This document shows, one piece after another, positions 31,553-40,877 of a stretch of DNA of 64,000 nucleotides. The notes under the pieces are model-generated. The model made no database searches. It was not told the DNA's origin and saw nothing but the letters and a program-made list of their open reading frames with translations. The stretch is from Hymenobacter sp. BRD128 (lineage in GTDB: Bacteria; Bacteroidota; Bacteroidia; Cytophagales; Hymenobacteraceae). The number at the start of each line of letters is the position of its first letter. Within the stretch, counting starts at the first letter, position 1. The DNA lies in the NCBI RefSeq assembly GCF_013256625.1, contig NZ_CP053908.1, forward strand, positions 4,216,001 through 4,280,000, in the 5' to 3' direction. The translations under genes were made by a program, and so were the position numbers.

Positions 31553-32476
31553 CTACACGCGGCCGGCCAGCGATTTGGCTTCGATGAAAATGCGTTTAAA
31601 CTCAGGGTAGCCGGCGCGAATGCTGTTTTGCACCGCCACCACGGCCTCTTCTACCTGCGTGGCCGTGAGGTGGTCGTCAAAGTCCACATCGAGGGCCAGC
31701 ATCACGTCGTCGGGGGCCAGGTACATAGTGAGCGGCGGGCGCACGGTTGTCACGCCGGGGATGCCGCAGGCCAGGGTTTGCAGCTCGGCTAGGGTGTCAT
31801 CGCTCACGCCTTCGCCCACCAGCAGTGCCCGGGTGCGCGACACCAGCAGCACAGCCACGCCCATCAGCAATAGGCCGATGATGATGGATGCGCCGCCGTC
31901 GAAGAGCGGATTATTTAGTAGGTGCCCAAAATAAACGCCCAGCAGGGCGATGAGCAGCCCCGCCACGGCGGCGGCATTCTCCAGCACCGAGGCAAACACG
32001 GCCGGGTCGCGGCTCGTGCGTAGGGTGGTCCAGAAACTAGTGCCCGCCGCCTGCTTTTCGAGCAGTGCCCGCAGCGCCAGCACCAGCGCCGCGCCCTCAA
32101 AAATGATGGACACGCCCAGCACGAGGTAGTTCCACTTAGCATCTTCGAGCGGCTCGGGGTGTTCCAAGTGCTTAATGCCTTCGTAAAACGACATGCCGCC
32201 GCCGATGGCAAAGATGAGCACGGCTACTATCAACGCCCAGAAATACAGCTCCTTACCGTGGCCGAAGGGGTGCTGCGCATCGGCCGGGCGCTGGCTGCGG
32301 CTCAGGCCGTAGAGCAGCAGGCCGCCGTTGCCGGTATCGACCAGCGAGTGAATACCCTCGGAGAGCATGGCCGAAGAGCCGGTGACGTAGGCCGCTACAA
32401 ATTTGCTGATGGCGATGGCCACGTTGGCGGCAATGCCACCGTAGAGCGAGAGCTTGGAAGAAGAGTTTGCAGACAT
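31553..32476 (-). CDS. Cation diffusion facilitator family metal transporter
   Basis: A 307-residue CDF transporter, which exports divalent metals such as Zn2+ across the inner membrane. The frame is open further upstream, but the ATG at 32476 (MSANSSSKLSLYGGIAANV) was chosen because it starts just before the first membrane segment. Metal-site motifs are SEGIHSLVDTGN and HPFGHGKE in the N-terminal half, and ENAAAVAGLL and DGGASIIIG in the fifth and sixth helices. The C-terminal domain (DVMLALDVDFDD) is the cytoplasmic ferredoxin-like part. Which metal is moved is not evident. Confidence 0.93.
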   Translation of the reverse strand: MSANSSSKLSLYGGIAANVAIAISKFVAAYVTGSSAMLSEGIHSLVDTGNGGLLLYGLSRSQRPADAQHPFGHGKELYFWALIVAVLIFAIGGGMSFYEGIKHLEHPEPLEDAKWNYLVLGVSIIFEGAALVLALRALLEKQAAGTSFWTTLRTSRDPAVFASVLENAAAVAGLLIALLGVYFGHLLNNPLFDGGASIIIGLLLMGVAVLLVSRTRALLVGEGVSDDTLAELQTLACGIPGVTTVRPPLTMYLAPDDVMLALDVDFDDHLTATQVEEAVVAVQNSIRAGYPEFKRIFIEAKSLAGRV

Positions 32477-32845
32477 AGGCAACCGACATGTACGCGCCCG
32501 GAGGGCGGGGGTTGGCGGGCTGGGCGCAGTAGCCGGCCCCCGGCCATTGCTATTACGCACTGGCCCAACCGGTAATGGCTTCGCTGAAAGAAGTCAAAAA
32601 ATCAGCTTGCGGCGTGGTTTTTTGGCAAGGTTGCCGGTTGCGCTATCGGCCGCCGACTGGATTTGAAGAGTGGTATAAAGAAATATCTGACTATAAGTGA
32701 CTTAGCGAACGGGGAAACCTATATTGTCTTTCTTGTCGCTACGGAACACAAATTGGGTAACCATAAATAGGGGGCGTAAAGGGGGGCGCGGCTCACGCCG
32801 CAAACCCCACGTTTCGCGCCCAGGAGTACCGATTCCCCCAGACGC
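32477..32845. other. Gene-free region upstream of the CDF gene
   Basis: No credible gene on either strand. The part from about 32640 is AT-richer and probably holds the CDF promoter; no clear TAnnTTTG box was found. The right end borders the tRNA terminator. Confidence 0.55.
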
Positions 32846-32894
32846 AAAAAACCCGGAAAACTGCCTTCACGACGTGAGAAGCGGTTTTCCGGGT
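32846..32894 (-). terminator. Rho-independent terminator after tRNA-Thr
   Basis: 11-bp arms (ACCCGGAAAAC at 32851-32861 with GTTTTCCGGGT at 32884-32894), followed on the minus strand by a T run (32846-32850). It ends the tRNA transcript. Confidence 0.9.
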
Positions 32895-32914
32895 GCTCCG
32901 GGGAGGAATAGGTG

Positions 32915-32987
32915 AGCCGATTATTGGACTCGAACCAACGACCTGCTCATTACGAATGAGCTGCTCTACCAGCTGAGCTAAATCGGC
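32915..32987 (-). tRNA. tRNA-Thr (anticodon CGT)
   Basis: A 73-nt cloverleaf on the minus strand. The acceptor stem GCCGATT pairs with AATCGGC, the D-arm is GCTC...GAGC, the anticodon stem GCTCA/TGAGC encloses loop TTCGTAA (anticodon CGT, reading ACG), and the T-arm is GTTGG-TTCGAGT-CCAAT. The discriminator base is T. CCA is not encoded. A terminator follows and a -7 element precedes it, so it is a single-gene transcript. Confidence 0.97.
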
Positions 32988-33020
32988 GCTTTCCACAATG
33001 GCTCGTAGCCATCAGGGCTG

Positions 33021-33028
33021 CAAATATA
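33021..33028 (-). promoter_or_regulatory. Bacteroidota -7 element for tRNA-Thr
   Basis: On the minus strand TATATTTG is a perfect TAnnTTTG match, 34 bp upstream of the tRNA 5' end. A TTG lies about 21 bp further upstream as a possible -33 element. Confidence 0.6.
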
Positions 33029-33121
33029 CGCAGCCCGACCAACGCGGCGCAATGCTTGCAAAAATTTTGCGCAATCCCGGCGCCCCGGCTGCGCCTGAAT
33101 GCAGACACCAAAGAAGCCCGT

Positions 33122-33458
33122 ATGAAACTACTCCTCTTCCTGGCTGCCGGCTTTACCGGGGCCGTCCCCCTCAATGTGTTGCACGAAACGGCGCGCCGCC
33201 TGCGCCCCCGACGACGCCCCCGCATGGAGGTACTGGACGAGCGCAGCCTGCGCGAAATTCTGTATTTGACTGACCTGCCGCAGCCCAGTGAGGGCAAGGC
33301 CCGCGTAGCTGCTATGCTCGGCAATATCCTCAGCAATTGCTTTTACTACAACATGATAGATGGCGGTAAGTACAACCTGCGGCGCGGCTGCCGGCGTGGG
33401 CGGACTGGTGGCCGGGGCCGGGTTACAGGTATTGCGCAAGCGACGCAAGTGCCAATAA
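33122..33458 (+). pseudogene. Small membrane-associated protein, probable C-terminal frameshift
   Basis: From the ATG at 33122 the protein begins with a hydrophobic segment (MKLLLFLAAGFTGAVPLNVL), then HETARRLRPRRRPRMEVLDE. The read frame ends in an Arg-rich tail (to 33463) that looks unnatural. Moving to the next frame near 33380 gives GAAAGVGGLVAGAGLQVLRKRR and a stop at 33458: a glycine-rich helix with a basic end, far more like a real membrane-protein C-terminus. The break would be one extra base, or two missing, in a CGGCGCGG stretch. I do not recognise the family. Confidence 0.5.
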
Positions 33459-33467
33459 GCTAGTAAT

Positions 33468-34370
33468 TTACTGACTAAGCTGGCTGCCCCCGGCCGTAAC
33501 GCGGAGGGTAGCTGGCCGGCCCACTACTACGGCCTGGTTGGTCGGCTCATGGCCAATGGGGAAGCCGTAGCCAACCGGAAAGCTGTAGCGCCGGGCGTAG
33601 TGGTCGATAATCTCGTAGGCCGTTTGGCCGAAGGGCACGGCGTTGTCGCGCATCTGCGAAAAGTGACCAACCACCAGTCCGGCTAGCCCGGCCAGCTGCC
33701 CGCTGCGGTGCAGGTGCAGCAGCATGCGGTCGATGTGGTAGAGATATTCATCGAGGTCTTCTAAAAACAGGATGCGCCCCGCAAAGCTGGCCTGCGAACC
33801 GGTACCCGTAATAGTATGCAGCAGGCTCAGGTTGCCGCCTGCCAGCTCGCCGGTGGCCGTGCCGGGGCGGTTGAGCGGGTGGGCCGGGGCCTCGCACGCC
33901 AGCAACCCGCCAAACAGGGCGTGGTGCAGGCTGGCTAGGGTGGCCTCGCCGTTTTCCTGGCCGAAAAGCACCGGCATCACGCCGTGAATGCTTTGGTAGC
34001 CTAGCCGCAGCAAGTGGCTGTTGAGCACGGTAATATCGGAAAAGCCGGCCACCCATTTCGGATTTTCGGCAAAGGCGCGGAAGTCCAGCTCATCGACCAG
34101 GCGGGCGGTACCGTAGCCGCCGCGCGCGCACAGGATGGCCCGGATGCCGAGGTCGTCGAGCTGGCGCTGAAAGTCGCGGCGGCGCAGTGCATCGTCGCCC
34201 GCGAACTGCTGGTGCGCGGCGTCGATGCTCTCGCCCAGTACCACCTCCAGGCCCCAGCCTCGCAGCGTTTGGCGGGCCAGCTCAATTTCGGCAGTAGTGA
34301 TTTTGCGGGCGGGCGCCACGATAGCCACGCGCTGGCCAGCTTGTAAAAAGGGGGGAGCGAGCGGCAGCAT
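33468..34370 (-). CDS. LD-carboxypeptidase (peptidase S66 family)
   Basis: A 300-residue S66 peptidase, which trims the terminal D-Ala from the tetrapeptide of recycled murein in known LdcA enzymes. It opens LQAGQRVAIVAPARKI, as usual. Then come LCARGGYGTARLVDELDF, the nucleophile region WVAGFSDITVLN (Ser), the Glu region LFLEDLDEYLYHIDRML, and the His region VVGHFSQM. These supply the Ser-Glu-His triad. Length is normal and there is no signal peptide, fitting a cytoplasmic recycling role. It is divergent from the T9SS-type hydrolase gene. Confidence 0.94.
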   Translation of the reverse strand: MLPLAPPFLQAGQRVAIVAPARKITTAEIELARQTLRGWGLEVVLGESIDAAHQQFAGDDALRRRDFQRQLDDLGIRAILCARGGYGTARLVDELDFRAFAENPKWVAGFSDITVLNSHLLRLGYQSIHGVMPVLFGQENGEATLASLHHALFGGLLACEAPAHPLNRPGTATGELAGGNLSLLHTITGTGSQASFAGRILFLEDLDEYLYHIDRMLLHLHRSGQLAGLAGLVVGHFSQMRDNAVPFGQTAYEIIDHYARRYSFPVGYGFPIGHEPTNQAVVVGRPATLRVTAGGSQLSQ

Positions 34371-34508
34371 ATGGCGAGAACCGAGGCTAGGAGTGGCAAA
34401 AGTTCACAAAGAAACCACCGCCGCCGCACTAACCTTCCGCGCCAAACCTGCGTTGGCAAAACCACTGCTCACCAACTTGGCCGTTGTACACCCGCCAGCA
34501 TTTTATCT

Positions 34509-35750
34509 ATGAAACTACTTCTCCGCTTCCTGACGGTCCTTTTACTGCTGGCTAGCCCGGGGCTGGCCTCGGCCCAGCTAGCCCCCGCCGACACCACGGG
34601 CGGGCGCTACTACCAGCCGGTGTTTGCCACTGTCACGGTGACCAGCGGCGTGGCTTATGCCACGGCCCCTACTTACCGCGGCACTTCGCAAACGCTCACA
34701 ATGGACATCTACCAGCCGGCCGGCGACACCGTGAAACGGCGGCCGCTCATCATTTTCGCCCACCAGGGGGGGTTTCTGGTAGGCTCAAAAACCGACGCGT
34801 ACATGGTGGCCATCTGCACCCGCATGGCGCGGCTGGGCTACGTGGCGGCCAGCATCGACTACCGCCTGGGCTTCCCGCTCACGGGCCTTGCGCAGCCGGC
34901 CGATACGGCGGGCGTGGCCCAGGCCGCCATCCGGGGCATGCAGGATATGCGCGCCGCCGTGCGCTTCTTTCGCAGCGATGCGGCCACCACTAAAGCTTAC
35001 CGTGTATACAGCAACTACATCGTGGTGGGCGGCTCATCAGCCGGCGCCTTCATGGCTTTGGAAACCGGTTACTTAGACAAACCCAGCGAAGTGCCTGCCT
35101 ACGCAGGGCTAGCCGCGCTGGGCGGCATTGAGGGTACTGGTGGCAACGGCGGCTACAGCAGCGCCGTGGCCGCCGTGCTCAACCTGAGCGGCGCCACCGA
35201 AAGCCCCAGCATCATCGAGGCCGGCAATGCCCCGCTGTGCAGCGTGCACGGCACAGCCGATGCCACAGTGCCTTACCTGCAGGGGCGCATTGGCGGCGGG
35301 CTGCCACCCAAGTACGTATATGGCAGCGGCCGCCTGAACCCGCGCGCTACGGCCGTGGGTGTCCGCAACACTCTGCGCCGCTTCAGCAAGGCGCCGCATA
35401 TTCCCTTTGAGAGCAATGCGGCGTATGCTGATACCACGTTCTGGACCATTCGCGATTTTTTACGGCCCTTGCTGCGATTATCGGGCACGCCGCTGGCAGT
35501 GCGGGCGGCCAGTGCCGCCAGCCTTAGTGCGCTAGCTTACCCCACGCCCGCCCGCGACGCGGTACAACTGGCCCTGCCCACTAATTGGCGGGAACTGGGC
35601 GATGCACAATTGCTTGACATGACTGGCCGCGTGTTGCGCCAGTTTACGCCGCAGGCACAACAAGTGCAGCTCGCGCGGGGCAGCTTGTCGGCTGGTATCT
35701 ACTTGCTCAAATTTGCCGGATATGCGCCGGCGCGCGTGCTATTTGAGTGA
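34509..35750 (+). CDS. Alpha/beta hydrolase with T9SS sorting tail
   Basis: A 413-residue secreted hydrolase. The frame is open upstream; the ATG at 34509 starts a strong signal peptide (MKLLLRFLTVLLLLASPGLASA). The body has MDIYQPAGD, FAHQGGFLVGSK (oxyanion-hole type), ASIDYRLGFPL and VVGGSSAGAF with the probable nucleophile Ser. The last 75 residues form a T9SS type-A-like sorting domain: YPTPARDAVQLALP, LLDMTGRVLRQF, LSAGIYLLKF. This predicts export across the outer membrane by the type IX (Por) system. Substrate is unknown. Confidence 0.9.
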   Translation: MKLLLRFLTVLLLLASPGLASAQLAPADTTGGRYYQPVFATVTVTSGVAYATAPTYRGTSQTLTMDIYQPAGDTVKRRPLIIFAHQGGFLVGSKTDAYMVAICTRMARLGYVAASIDYRLGFPLTGLAQPADTAGVAQAAIRGMQDMRAAVRFFRSDAATTKAYRVYSNYIVVGGSSAGAFMALETGYLDKPSEVPAYAGLAALGGIEGTGGNGGYSSAVAAVLNLSGATESPSIIEAGNAPLCSVHGTADATVPYLQGRIGGGLPPKYVYGSGRLNPRATAVGVRNTLRRFSKAPHIPFESNAAYADTTFWTIRDFLRPLLRLSGTPLAVRAASAASLSALAYPTPARDAVQLALPTNWRELGDAQLLDMTGRVLRQFTPQAQQVQLARGSLSAGIYLLKFAGYAPARVLFE

Positions 35751-36134
35751 GGCGGTGCACAAGCATAGTAGCGGTCAAGGTCAAGTACCCCGCCTATGGA
35801 TGAAATACCGATAAGCAAGTGAATGCTGAGCTGGCGGACTACTATTAAACTGTCCAGCTACTAAATCGCCCGCGATATAGCTGCCCTATCCACGTATCTA
35901 TTCCTTTAGGGAATAGGCTGTGTAATAAATTCATGCGAGAAGATTATGGGTGTTTTACCAGGGTGTTACCCTTGATTTACAGGTTATTTATGTAAAAGGC
36001 CCCCTGCGAAAAAGGGGGCCTTTTTTATTTTCTGCAAAAAAAATAGGCAAGGTGTTGTGAATGGCTAATTGTTAGTGCCTAGTTTAGGGCTGGATTTATT
36101 TCACATTTTTCTTCACATTACCCATTACACTTGC
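35751..36134. other. Non-coding region between the T9SS hydrolase and susC
   Basis: No gene is seen. It holds the terminator at 35994-36030 and then an AT-rich stretch, which should contain the susC promoter, although no exact TAnnTTTG box stands out. Confidence 0.6.
35994..36030 (+). terminator. Rho-independent terminator upstream of susC
   Basis: Exact 11-bp arms (35994-36004 and 36014-36024; AAAAGGCCCCC with its complement) followed by T6ATT. It lies 243 bp after the hydrolase stop and 110 bp before susC. It may end the upstream transcript or act as an attenuator in a long susC leader. Confidence 0.85.
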
Positions 36135-39100
36135 ATGAAAAGACGCTTACTTATAACCTTTCTGCTACTGATAACGGCGTTCCAGATTGCTCTGGCCCAG
36201 ACCAAGACAGTATCGGGAAAGGTTACGGACCAGAAAACCGGCGAGGGCCTGCCGGGAGTAACGGTGCTCGTGAAGGGTACTACAAATGGTATTTCTACCA
36301 ATGCCGATGGCAACTTTTCGCTGACGGTACCGGCAGATGGGGGTACCCTTGTCTTCTCCTCGGTAGGTATGGCTACCCAGGAGCGCGTAATTGGTACAAA
36401 TACGCAGATTAACATAGCGCTGGCGCAGGATACCCGGGAATTGAGCGAAGTAGTAGTAACTGCGCTTGGCATTGCTAAGGACAAACGCACGCTGGGCTAC
36501 GCCACCCAGGAAGTACAAGGTAATCAGCTAGCTGCCAAATCGGAGCCCAATGTGGTGAATGCCTTGCAAGGCAAGGTTTCGGGAGTAAACATTACGGGTT
36601 CCAGCGGCTTGGCCGGCTCTTCTACCAACATCAACATCCGGGGTATTACGTCGCTAACGCAAAGCAATCAGCCGCTGGTGGTGGTAGATGGTGTGCCAAT
36701 TAGCAATGATACTGACCGTACCAACGGCGGTGCGGCCGGTACGCTGTACGGGGCGCAAACCTCCAACCGACTGGCCGATATTGACCCGGAGAACGTAGCC
36801 AACATCAGTATTTTGAAAGGACCGGCAGCCGCTGCACTTTACGGTTCACGGGCCGCCTCGGGAGCTATTCTGATTACGACTAAGTCGGGGGCCAACGTCA
36901 ACAAAAAGCTAGAAGTGAATGTGAATTCGGGTGTCAACCTGCAGACGGTACTCGGACTTCCTGATTTTCAGAACACCTACGGTCAGGGCAGCCTCGGCGT
37001 GAATACTACGGCAGGTGGCCTGGGTAATATCTTCACCGGCAGGTCGACCTCCTGGGGTCCCGCCTTTGGCACTACGCCTACCCTGGCTAACGGTTTGTTG
37101 CTCACCAACGGTACTAACCTACCCTACCAAGCATACCCCGATAACATCCGTAATTTCTTCAAAACGGGCGTGTTGCTGACTAATGGCGTGCAGCTGGCCG
37201 GTAATAACGGGACTTCCAACTTCTCGCTCAACGTCAACGACACGCACCAGACGGGTATTACCGCCTCGTCAAACCTGGACCGCATCAACGCGCAGCTAGC
37301 TGGGGCCTCTACTCTTCAGAATAAGATTCGCATTACGGGCTCGGTTAACTTCTCGCAAACCGACCAACTGGCTCCGCAGACGGGCAACGGCGGTAGCGCC
37401 TTCGGTACGCTAGGCGCAGTTCCCCGCAGCTTCGACCTGCAGAACCAGCCCTACCAAACTGCCCTGGGTGCTAACATCTATTTTCCAGGGTCGGATAACC
37501 CGAACTTCAACCTGGCCAACAGCAATACGTCGAGCAGTGTAACCCGCTTCATCAACGTGGCTACTATCGGGTACGAGTTCACCCCGTGGCTGAGCGTACT
37601 CTACCGGGCTGGTCTGGATACCTATAATGACCGTCGTAAGCAGATTGCTGCGCTTAGCTCGGCGCGTAACCCCACCGGTCTGATTTTTGAAGACAATATT
37701 CAGTACACTGAATTTACCGGTGACCTGTTGATTACGGCTAAGAAGGAGAATTTCTTCCTCGACAAGCTGAACGCTACGCTACTGGTGGGGCAGCAAACCA
37801 ACCAGCGCGTGCGCAATGAGCAGTACGTATCGGGGGTTTCGCTGTCGCTGCCTGGCTTCTACAACCTCAGCAACGCGGCCAACTTCAACGGTAGCGGCGA
37901 TGGCGCTGGCAACGGTACTTTCAAGCGCCGCACCCTAGGCTATTTCGGGCAGCTCTCGTTGGCCTATAATAACTATTTGTTCCTGGAAGCAACCGCGCGC
38001 GTTGACCAGACCTCGACTTTGCCTGTTGCGCACAACACGTATCTGTATCCCTCCCTCGCGGCGAGCTTCGTGTTCACGGATGCCTTTAAAATCAGCTCTG
38101 ACTTTTTCTCCTACGGGAAGATTCGGGCCAACATCGCCCAGGTAGGCCGCGATGCGCCTCCTTATCAGATTGCCACTTACTACACGCAGGCAGGTCAGGG
38201 CAATAATGTGGCTAACGTAACTTATCCGTTTAACGGCTTGGTTGGCTTTACCCCGAGCTCTACGCTAGGCGGCGGCGACCAGCTTAAGCCGGAGTTTACC
38301 CGCTCATTTGAAGTGGGGGCAAACGTAGGCTTCTTCAACAACCGGCTTACCCTGGACGCTACGTACTACACGACGGCCAGCACCCAGCTGATTCTGCCCG
38401 TTACGCTCCCCGGTACGACCGGCTACGGCAGCTTCTATACCAACGCGGGCCGTCTGGAAAACAAGGGCCTTGAGTTCTTGGCTACCATCACGCCCGTGAA
38501 AGCTGCTTCGGGTTTCTCGTGGGATATCACGGCCAACTACACGCGCAACCGCAACCTGGTCGTGTCGATTTACCCCGGCGTTACCAGCTCGTCGATTCCG
38601 GGCAGTGCATTTATTGGCTCGGTACCTTCGTACGTAGTAGGACAGCCTTATGGCGTTATTCTGGGCCAGAAAAAAGCAACTGCTCCGGATGGTCAGTACC
38701 TGATAAACGGCCAGACGGGCCTGTGGGTGCCCGAGCTTAGCTCGCAGCAGACGGCCAATCCCAACATCAACTGGCAGGGCGGTGTAACCAACACCTTCGC
38801 CTATAAAGGCCTGACATTCTCTTTCCTGATTGATGCCATTGTGGGCGGCGACATTCTGTCCTTCACGCAGGCGGCCTACCGCAATGCCGGGATGCTGAAA
38901 GAAACCGGCCAGAACCGGGACCAGCCGCGCATCATTCCCGGGGTGATTGCGGTAACTAACCCCGACGGTACTACCTCGTACCGGCCCAACAACATTCAGA
39001 TAGACGCGCAGAGCTACTGGAGCAACCAAGGCTTGCAAAGCGACCTGAACATCTTCGATGGCACGCACTATACCCTGCGCGAAGTATCGCTGAGCTACGC

Positions 39101-39302
39101 GTTGCCCAAGGGCCTGCTGGAGCATACTCCCTTCGGCAACGTTTCTTTCTCTCTGTCTGGCCGTAACCTGTTCTACTACGCACCCAATGCTAACTTCTTC
39201 CCCGAAGTGAATACCCAGGGTGCCGGCAACATTCGGGGGCTCGACCTACAGGGTCCGCCAAGCGTTCGCAGCTATGGCGCCTACCTGCGGTTCTCCCTCT
39301 AA
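36135..39302 (+). CDS. SusC/RagA-family TonB-linked outer-membrane protein
   Basis: A 1055-residue SusC-type transporter. The ATG at 36135 gives a signal peptide ending IALAQ. A carboxypeptidase-like domain follows (TVSGKVTDQKTGEGLPGVTVLVKG), then the plug with ELSEVVVTALGI and the SusC signature region NALQGKVSGVNI...VVVDGVPI, then ILKGPAAAALYGSRAASGAILITTK and a C-terminal beta-barrel ending SYGAYLRFSL. With SusD it forms a lidded importer for glycans or peptides. No sugar hydrolase lies next to it. Base use is less GC-rich than the flanking genes. Confidence 0.96.
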   Translation: MKRRLLITFLLLITAFQIALAQTKTVSGKVTDQKTGEGLPGVTVLVKGTTNGISTNADGNFSLTVPADGGTLVFSSVGMATQERVIGTNTQINIALAQDTRELSEVVVTALGIAKDKRTLGYATQEVQGNQLAAKSEPNVVNALQGKVSGVNITGSSGLAGSSTNINIRGITSLTQSNQPLVVVDGVPISNDTDRTNGGAAGTLYGAQTSNRLADIDPENVANISILKGPAAAALYGSRAASGAILITTKSGANVNKKLEVNVNSGVNLQTVLGLPDFQNTYGQGSLGVNTTAGGLGNIFTGRSTSWGPAFGTTPTLANGLLLTNGTNLPYQAYPDNIRNFFKTGVLLTNGVQLAGNNGTSNFSLNVNDTHQTGITASSNLDRINAQLAGASTLQNKIRITGSVNFSQTDQLAPQTGNGGSAFGTLGAVPRSFDLQNQPYQTALGANIYFPGSDNPNFNLANSNTSSSVTRFINVATIGYEFTPWLSVLYRAGLDTYNDRRKQIAALSSARNPTGLIFEDNIQYTEFTGDLLITAKKENFFLDKLNATLLVGQQTNQRVRNEQYVSGVSLSLPGFYNLSNAANFNGSGDGAGNGTFKRRTLGYFGQLSLAYNNYLFLEATARVDQTSTLPVAHNTYLYPSLAASFVFTDAFKISSDFFSYGKIRANIAQVGRDAPPYQIATYYTQAGQGNNVANVTYPFNGLVGFTPSSTLGGGDQLKPEFTRSFEVGANVGFFNNRLTLDATYYTTASTQLILPVTLPGTTGYGSFYTNAGRLENKGLEFLATITPVKAASGFSWDITANYTRNRNLVVSIYPGVTSSSIPGSAFIGSVPSYVVGQPYGVILGQKKATAPDGQYLINGQTGLWVPELSSQQTANPNINWQGGVTNTFAYKGLTFSFLIDAIVGGDILSFTQAAYRNAGMLKETGQNRDQPRIIPGVIAVTNPDGTTSYRPNNIQIDAQSYWSNQGLQSDLNIFDGTHYTLREVSLSYALPKGLLEHTPFGNVSFSLSGRNLFYYAPNANFFPEVNTQGAGNIRGLDLQGPPSVRSYGAYLRFSL

Positions 39303-39320
39303 TCGACATACATAAGCCTA

Positions 39321-40841
39321 ATGAAGAATATAGCTAATTTCCGCTATGCGATGCTTGCTCTTGCCGCCCTGGCGGCCGTAAGCTGCTCCCCAAATAAGTT
39401 TCTGGACGTTAACGTTAGCCCAAACAACGTGAGCGCCGTTCCGCCTAACGTGCAGTTGCCGACAATTACTGTTGGTACCGCTTTTGTGGTAGGTAATACC
39501 CTGGGCCGGGATGCGGACCTGTTCATTCAGCACTACGCCGGTATTAACAACCAGCCGTTTACAGAGGACCGCTACGTTATCACTGGCAACTACGACAACG
39601 AGTGGCGGAGCGATTTGTACGGCACCGACCTGATTGGCGCGCAGACACTGATTACGAGTACTCAGGCCACCAGCCCGGCCTATGCGGGTATTGCCAAGCT
39701 TATCAAAGCCTACGATTTTGCGTTGGCCACCGACCTCTGGGGCGACATTCCGTACTCGCAGGCGTTGCAGGGACTAGGTAATATCCACCCGGGATTTGAC
39801 AAGCAACAGGATATCTACGAGGGTGCAACCGGAATTCAAAGCCTGTTTGACCTGGTGCGAGAAGGCATGGCTGACCTTGACAAGCCGAGCGCATTAATGC
39901 CCGGTGCCGATGACCTCGTGTATAACGGTAATCTTGCCAAATGGAAGAAAGTCGGCAATATGCTGCTGCTAAAGTTTGCCAATACGGTGAGCCGCAAAGA
40001 CCCGGCCCTGGCTACCAAAGTCATCAACGAAGTTCTGGCTAAGGGTGCCGATGGCAGCGCGGCCATTAATGCCAATGCCGATGATTTTGCCGTGCCTTTT
40101 GGCGCTTCAGTAGGAAATACGAGTCCGTTCTATTCGTATAACGTGACGAACCGGCCCGACGACCAGATGGCTAGCACGCGCTTTCTGGATTCGCTGGCAG
40201 CCTACAATGACCCCCGCCTGCCCCAGTATTTCACCACTACGCCGGCTAACCCAACCCCGACCGAAACAACGTCATTCGGCAAGTTTACGGGCTTCGAAAA
40301 TGGTAGCAATAGTACGCCACCGGCCCGCGACCCCGACCCAACGAAAACGCTCCGCTCGGTTTACGGACCATATGTGCTGAATGGTAAGTCAGGGGCAGGG
40401 TCGGCTCCGATACGCTTACTCACTAATTTCCAGCGGGCCTTCATTCTAGCCGAGTCGGCCATAATGCTGAAGACAGCGGGCGATGCTAATGCGCTCTATC
40501 AGGAGGGTATTCGCCGGTCGATGGAGGAAACCGGCCTGTCAACAACCGTTATAGATGCCTATTTCGCCGCCAACCCGGCCATTGTAACGCTATCTGGCAG
40601 CGACGCGCACAAGGTGAACCAGATTATTCGCCAGAAGTGGACCGCCTGGGTGGGTAATGGCTACGAAGCCTACAACGACTACCGTCGCACGGGCTATCCG
40701 AGCCTGAAACCAGCCCTGAACGTTACGATTACCCCGACCATACCGCAACGCTTGCTGTATCCGCCATCTGAGATACAGGCTAATGCTGACAATGTCCCAA
40801 AGGCCTTAATCACGGATAAGGTTTGGTGGGCTTCCTATTAG
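39321..40841 (+). CDS. SusD/RagB-family surface lipoprotein (SusD-like_2 type)
   Basis: A 506-residue lipoprotein (anchor Cys22 in LAAVSC). It begins SPNKFLDVNVSPNNVSAVPPN, typical of the SusD-like_2 group. Inner segments include YAGIAKLIKAYDFALATDLWGDIPYSQAL, KVGNMLLLKFANTVS and WTAWVGNGYEAYNDYRRTGYPSL. It is the substrate-capturing lid of the SusC partner, whose gene ends 18 bp upstream. The RQKW-T-A-W-V-G block near the C-terminus fits this family. Substrate is unknown. Confidence 0.95.
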   Translation: MKNIANFRYAMLALAALAAVSCSPNKFLDVNVSPNNVSAVPPNVQLPTITVGTAFVVGNTLGRDADLFIQHYAGINNQPFTEDRYVITGNYDNEWRSDLYGTDLIGAQTLITSTQATSPAYAGIAKLIKAYDFALATDLWGDIPYSQALQGLGNIHPGFDKQQDIYEGATGIQSLFDLVREGMADLDKPSALMPGADDLVYNGNLAKWKKVGNMLLLKFANTVSRKDPALATKVINEVLAKGADGSAAINANADDFAVPFGASVGNTSPFYSYNVTNRPDDQMASTRFLDSLAAYNDPRLPQYFTTTPANPTPTETTSFGKFTGFENGSNSTPPARDPDPTKTLRSVYGPYVLNGKSGAGSAPIRLLTNFQRAFILAESAIMLKTAGDANALYQEGIRRSMEETGLSTTVIDAYFAANPAIVTLSGSDAHKVNQIIRQKWTAWVGNGYEAYNDYRRTGYPSLKPALNVTITPTIPQRLLYPPSEIQANADNVPKALITDKVWWASY

Positions 40842-40877
40842 CTCTCCGTATCGTTCACTCTCATTCGCTCTTGGATT

